A stretch of DNA of 50,687 nt from an uncultured Spartobacteria bacterium (lineage in GTDB: Bacteria > Verrucomicrobiota > Verrucomicrobiia > Chthoniobacterales > JAATET01): positions 1-50,687 of the forward strand of contig CALGTD010000051.1 of assembly GCA_937901895.1 (NCBI GenBank), in the 5' to 3' direction. A model generated the notes under the pieces. That model searched no databases. It saw nothing but the letters and a program-made list of their open reading frames with translations, and was not told the origin of the DNA. Positions 25,031-33,401 of this stretch are shown in pieces. The position numbers and the translations under genes are program-made. The number at the start of each line of letters is the position of its first letter. The stretch's first letter is position 1.

Positions 25031-26761
25031 ATGAAAACCGCTGTTCCGCCCCCGACCTCGATCGATCCGATTTCGTCCTTGAACGAATATCTCGATCGCA
25101 GCGACTGGCGGGTGAATGCAAACGCCAACCAGGGCTACTCGCTGGGCGGCATGATCCTGAATATCGGCGGCAAGCTGACCGCGAATTACTGGCTCGATCA
25201 CATCTATCCCGCGGCGGTCGGGCGAGCGCACCGCGAGGGCGACTACCACATCCACGACCTCGATATGCTTGCGGGTTATTGTGCCGGTTGGTCGCTGCGC
25301 ACGCTGCTGGCCGAGGGATTCAACGGCGTTCCGAACAAGGTGGAATCCGGCCCGCCCCGCCATCTGCGCACCGCGCTCGGGCAGATGGTGAATTTTCTCG
25401 GCACCCTGCAAAACGAATGGGCCGGCGCGCAGGCGTTCAGTTCGGTGGACACCTACCTCGCGCCATTCATCCGTGTGGACGGCCTCGACGAAGAGACCGT
25501 GCGGCAGAACATCCAGGAGTTCATCTTCAACCTCAACGTCCCCTCGCGCTGGGGCACGCAGACGCCGTTCACGAATCTCACGTTCGACTGGGTGTGCCCC
25601 GGGGACCTTCGCGGCCAGCATCCGCTCGTGGGCGGGGAGCCGGTATCGTTCACCTACGGCGATCTCGGCGAGGAAATGCGCATGATCAACCGCGCGTTCC
25701 TCCAGGTCATGGCGGCCGGCGACGCGAAAGGTCGCGTGTTCACATTCCCCATCCCGACCTACAACATCACCGACGATTTTCCGTGGGAGAGCGACACCGC
25801 CGATCTCCTCTTCGAAGTGACCGCAAAATACGGGCTGCCGTATTTCCAGAATTTCCTGAACTCCGACCTCCAGCCCGGAATGGTCCGCTCGATGTGCTGT
25901 CGCCTCCAGCTCGACCTGCGGGAGCTGCTCAAGCGCGGCAACGGTCTGTTCGGATCCGCGGAGCAAACCGGCTCCATCGGCGTCGTCACGATCAATGCCG
26001 CGCGCCTCGGATATCTGCACCCGGGCGACGAGCCGGCGTTGTTCGCGCGGCTGGACGGTTTGCTCGAGCTCGCGAGGGAGAGCCTCGAGATCAAGCGCAC
26101 CGTCATTCAGGAGCAGATGGACCGCGGCCTCTACCCCTACACGCGCCGCTATCTCGGCACGTTGCGGAACCACTTTTCGACCATCGGCGTGAATGGCGTG
26201 AACGAATGCATCCGCAACTTCACCGACGACGCGGAGAACATCTCGACGCCGTGGGGCCGTGCGTTCGCGCTGCGCCTGCTCGATCACATGCGCGGGCGGA
26301 TCGCGGCGTTTCAGCAGGAAACCGGACACCTCTACAATCTCGAGGCGACACCCGCGGAAGGCACGACCTACCGCTTCGCGCGGGCGGATCAGCGACGTTT
26401 TCCGGGGATTCTCCAGGCCGGCACGCCGGACGCGCCGTATTACACGAACTCCACCCAGCTGCCCGTCGGCCATACCGACGATCCGTTCGAGGCGCTCGAG
26501 CATCAGGAGCCGCTGCAAACGCGCTACACCGGCGGCACCGTCTTTCACATGTATCTGCCGGAGCGCGTCTCCAGCGCCCGCGCCTGCCGGGAGCTCGTCC
26601 GCCGCGTGCTTGGCCGCTACCGCATCCCCTACCTCACGATCACGCCTACGTTCTCGATCTGTCCCACCCACGGCTACCTCGCCGGCGAACACCAATTCTG
26701 CCCGAGATGCGACGAGGAGCGGCTTGCCCGCAAGCGCGCCGCACATCTTGCGATTCTATGA
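25031..26761 (+). CDS. nrdD: Anaerobic ribonucleoside-triphosphate reductase, catalytic part without glycyl-radical domain
   Basis: 576 residues. Class III ribonucleotide reductase, making deoxyribonucleotides without oxygen. It starts almost directly with the barrel core (LNEYLDRSDWRVNANANQGYS), so the N-terminal ATP-cone of many NrdD proteins is absent. Core landmarks: DYHIHDLDMLAGYCAGWS, FSSVDTYLAPF, SRWGTQTPFTNLTFDW, the likely thiyl-radical cysteine in MCCRL (Cys289/Cys290), GVNGVNECIRNF and YTNSTQLPVG. A zinc site follows: Cys544, His547, Cys557 and Cys560 in CPTHGY and CPRC. The protein then stops, before the glycyl-radical loop. That loop is encoded in the next ORF, whose ATG overlaps this stop (ATGA). 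It should be FNR- and NrdR-regulated. Confidence 0.93.
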   Translation: MKTAVPPPTSIDPISSLNEYLDRSDWRVNANANQGYSLGGMILNIGGKLTANYWLDHIYPAAVGRAHREGDYHIHDLDMLAGYCAGWSLRTLLAEGFNGVPNKVESGPPRHLRTALGQMVNFLGTLQNEWAGAQAFSSVDTYLAPFIRVDGLDEETVRQNIQEFIFNLNVPSRWGTQTPFTNLTFDWVCPGDLRGQHPLVGGEPVSFTYGDLGEEMRMINRAFLQVMAAGDAKGRVFTFPIPTYNITDDFPWESDTADLLFEVTAKYGLPYFQNFLNSDLQPGMVRSMCCRLQLDLRELLKRGNGLFGSAEQTGSIGVVTINAARLGYLHPGDEPALFARLDGLLELARESLEIKRTVIQEQMDRGLYPYTRRYLGTLRNHFSTIGVNGVNECIRNFTDDAENISTPWGRAFALRLLDHMRGRIAAFQQETGHLYNLEATPAEGTTYRFARADQRRFPGILQAGTPDAPYYTNSTQLPVGHTDDPFEALEHQEPLQTRYTGGTVFHMYLPERVSSARACRELVRRVLGRYRIPYLTITPTFSICPTHGYLAGEHQFCPRCDEERLARKRAAHLAIL

Positions 26762-26931
26762 AAACCATCGAACTCGAAGACCACGAACGCCAGCCCTGCG
26801 AAATCTGGACCCGCGTGATGGGCTACCACCGGCCCGTCTCGCAGTTCAATGCCGGGAAGAAAAGCGAACACCGCGAGCGTCGCCCCTTCCGCGAAGTCTC
26901 GGCGAGCCAGGACCGCGCCCTTGCGGCCTGA
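26758..26931 (+). CDS. Separate glycyl-radical domain of NrdD
   Basis: 57 residues. It starts at an ATG overlapping the nrdD stop (ATGA) in the -1 frame. The sequence RQPCEIWTRVMGYHRPVSQ and then FNAGKKSEHRERR is the C-terminal glycyl-radical domain of anaerobic reductases, with the radical on Gly22 in RVMGY. In E. coli-type NrdD this is the last part of one chain. Here it would have to associate with the 576-residue catalytic protein, much as GrcA (YfiD) supplies a spare radical domain to pyruvate formate-lyase. The alternative is a single-base deletion or sequencing error that split one gene. NrdG starts within its last codons. Confidence 0.85.
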   Translation: MKTIELEDHERQPCEIWTRVMGYHRPVSQFNAGKKSEHRERRPFREVSASQDRALAA

Positions 26932-27556
26932 CCGGCTCCGCATCGGCGGTCTCACGCGCTTCTCCACGGTCGACTTCCCCGGTCGACTGAGCGCTGTCGT
27001 CTTCTGCCAGGGATGCCCGTGGAGATGCCGCTACTGCCACAATACGCACCTTCAACCATTCCACGAAGGAGTGCTGCCGTGGCGGGAGGTCGTCGAATTT
27101 CTGAAATCCCGCGCCGGACTGCTCGATGCGGTTGTCTTCAGCGGCGGCGAACCAACGGCACAATCTGCGATCGAGAATGCGATCCGGTCCGTGCGCGATC
27201 TTGGCTTCGCCGTCGCGCTTCACACCGCGGGGATTTTCCCGGAGCGACTCGAGCGCCTGCTGCCGCTGCTCGACTGGATCGGACTCGATGTGAAAGCTCC
27301 GTTCGATTCCCGTCACGATGCGATCACGCAGGTCGCGCAGAGCTGGCACGGGCCGAGCGAGGCACTCGATCTTGTGATCGCCTCGGGGGTCGACTACGAG
27401 ATCCGCACCACCTTGCACCCCGCCTTGCTCGATGAACCGGCATGCAATGCGATCCGCGCGGAGCTCTCCCGACGTGGTGCACAGCCGACGCGCTGGCAGC
27501 CGTTTCGTCCGACAGGTTGCACCGACCCTGCATTGATCGCGATCAGTGATCGCTGA
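26921..27556 (+). CDS. nrdG: Anaerobic ribonucleotide reductase activase, radical SAM
   Basis: 211 residues from a TTG at 26921, preceded by a CAGGA Shine-Dalgarno-like sequence and overlapping the glycyl-radical ORF by 11 bases. This start gives the usual NrdG beginning, LRIGGLTRFSTVDFPGRLS. An ATG at 26849 would add 24 residues. The radical SAM cluster motif CPWRCRYC (Cys32, Cys36, Cys39) binds [4Fe-4S]. VVFSGGEPTAQ is the GGE SAM-binding motif, followed by LDWIGLDVKAPFD. NrdG reduces SAM to a deoxyadenosyl radical and abstracts hydrogen from the NrdD glycine, here Gly22 of the small neighbouring protein. It is third in the nrdD operon. Confidence 0.93.
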   Translation: MRPDRLRIGGLTRFSTVDFPGRLSAVVFCQGCPWRCRYCHNTHLQPFHEGVLPWREVVEFLKSRAGLLDAVVFSGGEPTAQSAIENAIRSVRDLGFAVALHTAGIFPERLERLLPLLDWIGLDVKAPFDSRHDAITQVAQSWHGPSEALDLVIASGVDYEIRTTLHPALLDEPACNAIRAELSRRGAQPTRWQPFRPTGCTDPALIAISDR

Positions 27557-27585
27557 CAGAACGCGCGAAGACGTGGCAAAAGCCT

Positions 27586-27605
27586 GACAAAAGTGTCTTA
27601 GGACA
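27586..27605. promoter_or_regulatory. Alternating GACA/TGTC half-sites upstream of the Crp/Fnr gene
   Basis: GACA-N4-TGTC-N4-GACA forms two overlapping inverted repeats with four-base spacers, about 200 bases before the chosen Crp/Fnr start. The spacing resembles Crp/Fnr-family dyads but the half-sites are not FNR consensus. It may be a self-regulatory site. Confidence 0.3.
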
Positions 27606-27611
27606 AATTTC

Positions 27612-27628
27612 GTTGGGTTTTCCCCAAC
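27612..27628. terminator. Small hairpin after nrdG
   Basis: GTTGGG (27612-27617) and CCCAAC (27623-27628) form a 6-bp stem with loop TTTTC, 56 bases after the nrdG stop. There is no T-run, so it is a weak candidate for the end of the nrd transcript or part of the leader of the Crp/Fnr gene. The remainder of the region up to 27808 shows nothing I can name. Confidence 0.3.
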
Positions 27629-27808
27629 CTGCGGAGAGTCCGGCAGGGCGTCCACTCCGAGAATGATTCCATCGGACCGGACCGACCGACACGCAGTCAA
27701 GCGGCGGCGCAACCGGTCCACCACACGAAAATGGAAGGACTACATTCCCGAACGACGCCCGCCAATGGAAGCCGTGGATTCACCCGCAGCACCCACCGGG
27801 CCGAACCG

Positions 27809-28582
27809 ATGCATCAACCCTGGAGCCGGCCCACGCCGGAAGCCCGCAAACCCGCAGATGACATCTCCGGTTTCCGGCTGGAGGCGCTCTGCTACTTCCT
27901 CCGCAACACGAAGGTGTTTGCCGATCTGCCTGAACAGGATCTGCGCGACCTCGCCACCGTTGCGACCATCCGCTTCCTCGAGAAAGGCGCGTATCTCTTC
28001 CACAAGGACGAGGCGCCGCCCGGACTTTGCCTCGTGCGTCGCGGCATCGTGAATTTCCACCGCGTCGCGATGGATGGCCGTGAAGTGGTCATCCACTTCT
28101 ACCGCGAGGGGGAAGTGCTCCCCGAGATCGCGTCCGACTCCGACAGCGGCTGTCCGGCCGATGCGCGAGCCGTGGTCGCGAGCGAGGTCATCATCATTCC
28201 CCGCCGCAGCTTCCTCTCGAAGGTGCGCACCTGTCCCGAGCTTGCCCTGCGCGTGCTCGCATCGATGGACCAGCAGGTCCATCAAATCGCGGACTCGCTC
28301 GAGGACATCGTCTCGAAGAACGCCTCCACGCGATTCGTCCACTGGCTGCTCAAGCAATGCGGCGGCCCGGGCTCGCGCGAATCGGTCGAGATCGACCTCG
28401 GAACGACGAAGCGCGCGCTGGCAAGTGAACTCGGCGTCCGTCAGGAAACCCTCTCCCGCACGCTGCGCCAGCTCACCGAGAGCGGATATCTCCGTGTGAG
28501 GGGACGGCACATCACGGTGAAAAGTCCCCAGGCTCTGCGCAAGGCGTGGGTGAACGACGCACGCTGCGCCGCCGCTGCATAG
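27809..28582 (+). CDS. Crp/Fnr family transcription regulator
   Basis: 257 residues from the ATG at 27809. An ATG at 27731 would add codons with atypical third positions. Residues about 22-140 are a cyclic-nucleotide-binding-type beta-roll: VFADLPEQDLRDLATVA, EKGAYLFHKDEAPPGLCLVRRG, GREVVIHFYREGEVLPE. Residues about 165-245 are the dimer helix and winged HTH. The recognition helix RQETLSRTLRQL has Glu213, Ser216 and Arg217, the E..SR pattern by which FNR reads TTGAT half-sites. The N-terminal cysteine cluster of FNR is missing, so it is not an FNR-type oxygen sensor and may respond to another signal such as nitric oxide or haem. It lies after nrdDG, upstream of which an FNR-type site is found. 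Confidence 0.88.
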   Translation: MHQPWSRPTPEARKPADDISGFRLEALCYFLRNTKVFADLPEQDLRDLATVATIRFLEKGAYLFHKDEAPPGLCLVRRGIVNFHRVAMDGREVVIHFYREGEVLPEIASDSDSGCPADARAVVASEVIIIPRRSFLSKVRTCPELALRVLASMDQQVHQIADSLEDIVSKNASTRFVHWLLKQCGGPGSRESVEIDLGTTKRALASELGVRQETLSRTLRQLTESGYLRVRGRHITVKSPQALRKAWVNDARCAAAA

Positions 28583-28640
28583 TTGGAATACTGTCGGGCC
28601 GCGGTGCTCCGTGACCGGAGAAGAAGACGCTCCGGTTGCG

Positions 28641-28668
28641 GCGCCGCGGCCGGCCGTTACCGCGGCGC
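28641..28668. terminator. 9-bp perfect hairpin between convergent genes
   Basis: GCGCCGCGG (28641-28649) is the reverse complement of CCGCGGCGC (28660-28668), with a 10-base loop. It lies between the Crp/Fnr stop at 28582 and the GH92 stop at 28657, reaching into the last GH92 codons. It has no T-run on either side. Confidence 0.4.
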
Positions 28669-30969
28669 GGACGCCGCACTCTCCTTCGCGCTTTCCCCGT
28701 AGGGGGTCAGCGAAAACGGCCGGTCCTCGATCCTTGTGCCGCGCTGCTTGTTGGGCTCCGGTCCCATTTCCAGCTCGAGCACGCCGCCGGCCACGATGTC
28801 GGAGTGGCGGATGAAATTCGCGGAGTGCGGCTTCCCGTTGAGCTTTGCGGACTGGATGTAGACATTGCGCTTGGAATTGCCCTTGGCGAGGACGGTGAAC
28901 TTCCTGCCGTTTTCCAGCGAGATGGTCGCCTTCTCGAATACCGGACTGCCCAGCACATATTCATCCGTGCCGGGACACACGCTGTAGAATCCCAGCGCGC
29001 TCATCACATACCACGACGACGTCTGGCCCTGGTCCTCGTCGCCGGGATAACCGTTCTCCGTGGAGTCGTAGAGCTTCTCCATCACCTCCCGGGCGCGGAA
29101 CTGCGCCTTCCACGGCGCGCCGGCGTAGTTGTAGAGGTAAATCATGTGCTGGATCGGCTGGTTGCCGTGCGCGTATTGGCCCATGTTCGCCATTTCCATC
29201 TCGCGCATCTCGTGGATCACACCGCCGTAGGTGCCGACCTCGAACTGGTTCGTCTCGGTGAAGACGCGGTCCATCTTTTCGACGAATTTTTCGTCACCGC
29301 CGAGCAGGTCGATCAATCCACCCACGTCGTGAAACACGGACCATAGGTAATGCCACGCGCAACCTTCTGTGAATGGGCCACCCCATTCGATGGGATTGAA
29401 ATCCGCGGGCGTCCAGTTTCCGCTGCGATCCTTTCCGCGCATGAAGCCGGTCTCCGGATCGAAGACGTTCAGGTAGTTGCGCATCGACTTCGCGAAGAAA
29501 TCCGCCTGCGACTTCTCGCCGACATCCATCGCGAGCTTGTAACCGCAAAAGTCGTCATAGGCATATTCGAGCGTCTTCGCCGTTGCTTCGCCCGTCTCGG
29601 GATACGCGACGTAGCCGAGCCGATAGTAATCCTCGTGACCATGGCGGCCATTCGCAGGGCCCCATGGGCCCTTCTCCGTCGCCTCGTGGCGATACGCCTT
29701 GAGGGCCTTCTTCGGGTCGAATGTCCGGATGCCCTTTACCCATGCGTCCGCGAGCACGGAGATCGCGTGGTTGCCGATCATGCTTCCCGCTTCGCCGGGA
29801 AACGACCATGAGGGCAGCCAGCCGCACTGATCGTAGGCATCGAGCAGGGCGACCATGTAACGGCCGTGCATCTCGGGATGGAGCAGCGAATTGAGCGGAA
29901 GCTGCGCGCGGAAGGTGTCCCAGAACCCCGTGTCCGTATACATGTAGCCCTTCTTCACCTTGCCATCGTAGGGGCTGAAGTAGTGCGGCTTCCCGTCCTT
30001 CCCGATCTCGAAGAACATCCGCGGGAACAGGCTCGCGCGGAAGAAGCACGAGTAGAACGTGCGGAGCTGCTCGTCCGTGCCACCTTCGACGACGATCTTC
30101 GAAAGATAGCGATTCCACGCCGCGGCGCCGGCCGCCTTCGCATCCTCCAGCCGGGCGAACTTTCCGAGCTCACTCTGGAGGTTCAGCTCCGCCTGTTCGG
30201 GGCTGATGTAGGACGACGCCACCTTTGCCTGCACGGTCTCTCCCTGGCGAAACTGCACATACGCGCCGATCTTCTCGCCCTGGCGCTCCGTGGCTTTCTC
30301 CGTGATCGAGTTCCCGTCGCCCCAGGTGCCATAACCGATGAACGGTTTGTCGAACACGATGACGAAATAATTCCGGAAGTTGCCGGGAATCTGGCGGCCG
30401 TTGCGGACCCAGCCGACAATCTTGCGTTCGCGCGGCAGGATCTTCACCTCCGCCGGGCCCGTGTAGCCGTCCATCACGACGAAGGCGTCCTTCCCGTTGG
30501 GAAACGCGAAGCGCAAAAAGGCCCCCCGCTCAGTGCCCGACATCTCGACGTTCACGCCCGTGCCAAGCTTCACCTGGTAGTAATACGGCTTCGCCGTCTC
30601 GTTCTGGTGGGAGAACTTCGCCGCCCGCTCGTTCTCATCGACGGTCAGCTTTCCCGCCACGGGCATCAGCGAGAAGACAGCGTAGTCGTTCGTCCATGAG
30701 CTGCATTGATGCGCCTGCTGGAAGCCGCGGATCGTGTCCTTGAAATATTGATACTTCCAGCCGTCGCCGTTCGGGCCCGTCTGCGGCGCCCAGAGGTTCA
30801 TGCCGAACGGCCGCCCCGTAACCGGGTAGGTGTTCCCCCGCGTGAGCTCGAACTTCGAGTTCGTGCCCTGCAGGGTGTTCACATAATCGGCGGGACTCGT
30901 GGCGGACTGCGCGGGCAACGCGAACAGTCCCGCGCACGCCAGCATGGCGGAGAGAAGGCGGCGGGGCAT
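28657..30969 (-). CDS. Secreted GH92 family alpha-mannosidase
   Basis: 770 residues, normal for the family. Signal peptide at 1-22 (MPRRLLSAMLACAGLFALPAQS) supports the ATG at 30969. The N-terminal beta-sandwich starts PADYVNTLQGTNSKFELTRGN. The catalytic (alpha/alpha)6 part includes YTDTGFWDTFRAQLPL, GEAGSMIGNHAISVLADAW, WTPADFNPIEWGGPFTEG, HGNQPIQHMIYLYNYAG and GDEDQGQTSSWYVMSALGF. It is expected to release mannose from alpha-mannosides in a calcium-dependent way. It lacks the extra N-terminal binding-like domain of the other GH92 gene at 1192, so the two probably act on different glycans. It is followed by a convergent Crp/Fnr gene and preceded by the PEP-CTERM gene on the same strand. Confidence 0.94.
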   Translation of the reverse strand: MPRRLLSAMLACAGLFALPAQSATSPADYVNTLQGTNSKFELTRGNTYPVTGRPFGMNLWAPQTGPNGDGWKYQYFKDTIRGFQQAHQCSSWTNDYAVFSLMPVAGKLTVDENERAAKFSHQNETAKPYYYQVKLGTGVNVEMSGTERGAFLRFAFPNGKDAFVVMDGYTGPAEVKILPRERKIVGWVRNGRQIPGNFRNYFVIVFDKPFIGYGTWGDGNSITEKATERQGEKIGAYVQFRQGETVQAKVASSYISPEQAELNLQSELGKFARLEDAKAAGAAAWNRYLSKIVVEGGTDEQLRTFYSCFFRASLFPRMFFEIGKDGKPHYFSPYDGKVKKGYMYTDTGFWDTFRAQLPLNSLLHPEMHGRYMVALLDAYDQCGWLPSWSFPGEAGSMIGNHAISVLADAWVKGIRTFDPKKALKAYRHEATEKGPWGPANGRHGHEDYYRLGYVAYPETGEATAKTLEYAYDDFCGYKLAMDVGEKSQADFFAKSMRNYLNVFDPETGFMRGKDRSGNWTPADFNPIEWGGPFTEGCAWHYLWSVFHDVGGLIDLLGGDEKFVEKMDRVFTETNQFEVGTYGGVIHEMREMEMANMGQYAHGNQPIQHMIYLYNYAGAPWKAQFRAREVMEKLYDSTENGYPGDEDQGQTSSWYVMSALGFYSVCPGTDEYVLGSPVFEKATISLENGRKFTVLAKGNSKRNVYIQSAKLNGKPHSANFIRHSDIVAGGVLELEMGPEPNKQRGTRIEDRPFSLTPYGESAKESAASAPR

Positions 30970-31095
30970 GGGCAAAGGACGGACGTTCAGGGTCAAACAG
31001 GGAGCGTCACGCAAAGTTGCATCCGCCGCCAGCGAATCGCGAGGAAAAGAGGGGCAACGCCCACCCCATCACGGGCGATCCATCCCGGAAGCGAA

Positions 31096-31136
31096 ACGGG
31101 CCGCACGTTCCCCGAAAACCGGGGCCGCCGGCCCGT
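31096..31136. other. Nested inverted repeats between the PEP-CTERM and GH92 genes
   Basis: An inner CCCCG (31110-31114)/CGGGG (31120-31124) hairpin with loop AAAAC lies within an outer ACGGGCC (31096-31102)/GGCCCGT (31130-31136) pair. It is 28 bases after the PEP-CTERM stop (31165) and 127 bases before the GH92 start. No T-run is present. It may stabilise or attenuate the transcript. Confidence 0.4.
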
Positions 31137-31164
31137 CGCCAGATTACCTGTCTCGTCCCGCCGC

Positions 31165-33132
31165 TCAGGCGTTCCGACGACGCAGGCGCCACACGGCAAA
31201 CGTGAGGCCGCAGGCAATGAGCGCGACCGTGCCAGGCTCGGGGATGGGCGCGAACTGCACGGTCAGCGTTCCCGCTGTGGTGTCGAACAAATAGCCACCG
31301 GTGCCATAGCTCTCGTCGAGGGCAAGCCCGCCAAGCACTTCGATGTCGAATGTCGCGTCGCCGCTCAGGTCGCCGGAAATCAGCGTGTAGGCCACACCGG
31401 TCTCGAGGGAGCCGGCATTCAGATCGTGAATCGTCAGGGCAATCGTGCCATTCGCCTCAAGGCTGGTGACGATCATCTCGTCGTTCGGGGCGAGGCCGTT
31501 CACGTCAAACTCCAGAGCGGCGCCGGTCTGCAACGTCACCCCTTCCAGCAGAAACTGCCCGATCTCCGTATCGTGCGTGGAGAGCGTGCCCCCGGCTGCA
31601 ACAGTCACATCCGACATCATCGTAGACGCTCCCGAGCCAACCCCCGCAAGGGTGCGGCCATTGGTGACCGTGAACGGCGTCGACGTATCCAGTATCGCGC
31701 CGCTGGCGATCGAGATCCGTGGAATGTTCACCGTTCCACCGTTGAAATTCACCACCGCGGGGGACGCACCGCCCGCTTCGACGCTCAAGGTATCGGCCGT
31801 AAACGTTCCACCATCGAAATTCACTTCACCGCCACCCTTCACCGCAAGGGTGGTCGCGGTGTAGTTCGCATTTCCCTCGATCGTGAAAAACGCCCCGATG
31901 CCGCCCTGATTCACCACAAAGCGACCGAACTCGCCCTGGGCATTGCCAGACGCCGTCCAGACCGTGGTCCCGTTCTCGCTGAGAAAAGTGTTCGTCGCGG
32001 TGTTTCGAATCGTTCCACCCGAGTGCTCGATGGTTGCGCTTACGCCAGCACCCAAAGCCGCCGTCGTGAGGTTGCCACCAATTGCTCCCGTAAGCTCGAT
32101 CAAGCCTCCAGTCATTTCGAGAGTGCCGCTTCCACTCTGCCGGCCGATCGCCAGCCAGTTGTCGACGCGGATGGTTCCGCCCTCCATTATGACAGTTCCA
32201 TTGGAACCGGAGGCGTTGCCGATCCACAATTCGTTGGCCACTTCAATACGGGCGTCGTCCCGCATCGTCAGGGTGCCCGTGGCACCGCCAGCACCAACCC
32301 TGAACTGACCTGCGGTAAAGATCTCCGCGTTGTCCTCCATCGTCAGGGTTCCCGTGCTTCCCGCCTGGATACCGACTGCAAAATGGCCAGTGGCGCCACC
32401 CAGTGTATTGAGCTTATCGATCTTCGCATTCCCGGAAAGGGTCGCGTGGCCGGTCGCGCCGCCGGTGCCGATGAGGAAGTTGTTGTGTCCCCAGGCGCGA
32501 ATTTCCGAGGACCCGCTCATGTTCAGCGTTCCCTGGGCAGTGTTGTTATTCACGCCGATATAGACGTTGCTGTAGGAGGTCAGGCGCGAGGATCCCGACA
32601 TTTCAAGGGTGCCTGTGGATCCGTTTCCATCTCCGCCGATCCAGACCTCATCCTCTTCGAGCGGCGGATCCTGCACCGGACGACGATCGAGTTCCATTTC
32701 AGTGGTCCCGCTGAGCGTCAACGTTCCCGTGCCCCCGCCGAGACCCACTTTCAGCCATCTACCGACGGTGAACGTGCTGTCCGTAATCGTGACGTTGCCC
32801 GTTCCTCCATCACCTATCAGGAGGTCTCCCCCGGGTGCCTCGGCCGTCCGATACTGGGCCCCGTTCGAGATGTTGACGTTGCCCGTCTGTCCGGCAGCTC
32901 CGCCCACGCGCAGACGCAACACGGAGCTCGACCCACCGTTCAGATTGGAGGTCCCGCTGTCGATGACTGCCGCGTCCGCTTCCGTCGGCAGCGAGCCACC
33001 CTGCCAGTTTGCGGGCGTGAGATAGTCTCCCGTAACTCCCGAATTCCAGAGAATGTCTGCGGCGCGGACGCCGGGAACGGCAAGTGTCAGGAGAGCGATG
33101 CCGGAAAGAAAATGTGTTGAGCGGAGATGCAT
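31165..33132 (-). CDS. PEP-CTERM surface protein with tandem beta-strand repeats
   Basis: 655 residues. Signal peptide at 1-24 (HFLSGIALLTLAVPGVRA). After WNSGVTGDYLTPANWQGGSLP, a start common in autotransporter-like repeat proteins, comes a long array of about 25-35 residue repeats with consensus G.TGTLTM...A.I....  and IG.G.GATG, which should fold as a beta-helix. The C-terminus PIPEPGTVALIACGLTFAVWRLRRR is, in pieces, PEP, a membrane helix and a basic end: the PEP-CTERM sorting signal cleaved by an exosortase. The protein is thus probably displayed on the surface or released into the exopolysaccharide. No exosortase gene is in the window. No catalytic motif is seen. Confidence 0.88.
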   Translation of the reverse strand: MHLRSTHFLSGIALLTLAVPGVRAADILWNSGVTGDYLTPANWQGGSLPTEADAAVIDSGTSNLNGGSSSVLRLRVGGAAGQTGNVNISNGAQYRTAEAPGGDLLIGDGGTGNVTITDSTFTVGRWLKVGLGGGTGTLTLSGTTEMELDRRPVQDPPLEEDEVWIGGDGNGSTGTLEMSGSSRLTSYSNVYIGVNNNTAQGTLNMSGSSEIRAWGHNNFLIGTGGATGHATLSGNAKIDKLNTLGGATGHFAVGIQAGSTGTLTMEDNAEIFTAGQFRVGAGGATGTLTMRDDARIEVANELWIGNASGSNGTVIMEGGTIRVDNWLAIGRQSGSGTLEMTGGLIELTGAIGGNLTTAALGAGVSATIEHSGGTIRNTATNTFLSENGTTVWTASGNAQGEFGRFVVNQGGIGAFFTIEGNANYTATTLAVKGGGEVNFDGGTFTADTLSVEAGGASPAVVNFNGGTVNIPRISIASGAILDTSTPFTVTNGRTLAGVGSGASTMMSDVTVAAGGTLSTHDTEIGQFLLEGVTLQTGAALEFDVNGLAPNDEMIVTSLEANGTIALTIHDLNAGSLETGVAYTLISGDLSGDATFDIEVLGGLALDESYGTGGYLFDTTAGTLTVQFAPIPEPGTVALIACGLTFAVWRLRRRNA

Positions 33133-33365
33133 GGAACGAATGGGGTGAGATTATCGGGGAGGTTGGGGGGTGGAGTATCATACGCGGTTGGAGACGCGTT
33201 GCAACTATCGGATGCCTCCGCATCGCGGTCGCGGCCATGGTGTTCAGGAGAGGCGGCACCGGATCTCCCCGGAAAAGTGCCCGGCAGTTGACGGTGAAAA
33301 TCCAGTAGCGAAAGGGGAATCATGGCGGTATGTATCCGCACAACACGCTGGCGGATTCCGTATCC

Positions 33366-33377
33366 TCCGAATTCGGA
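33366..33377. promoter_or_regulatory. 12-bp palindrome upstream of the GSDH/cytochrome gene
   Basis: TCCGAATTCGGA is fully self-complementary and lies 25-36 bases before the ATG at 33402, in the 269-base divergent gap. A TTGACG hexamer lies further upstream, near 33288, without a clear -10. Possible operator only. Confidence 0.25.
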
Positions 33378-33401
33378 AACCTCTGGCTCCAAGATTTTTG
33401 C

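Noticed and set aside
26745..26775. Programmed -1 frameshifting to join NrdD and its glycyl-radical domain
   Set aside because: There is no slippery heptamer before the TGA. The ATGA overlap points to termination and restart, or to an indel.
30706..33120. Long plus-strand open frame opposite the PEP-CTERM and GH92 genes
   Set aside because: Low-complexity Arg/Pro/His-rich product with no motif. The minus-strand genes have signal peptides and clear domains.
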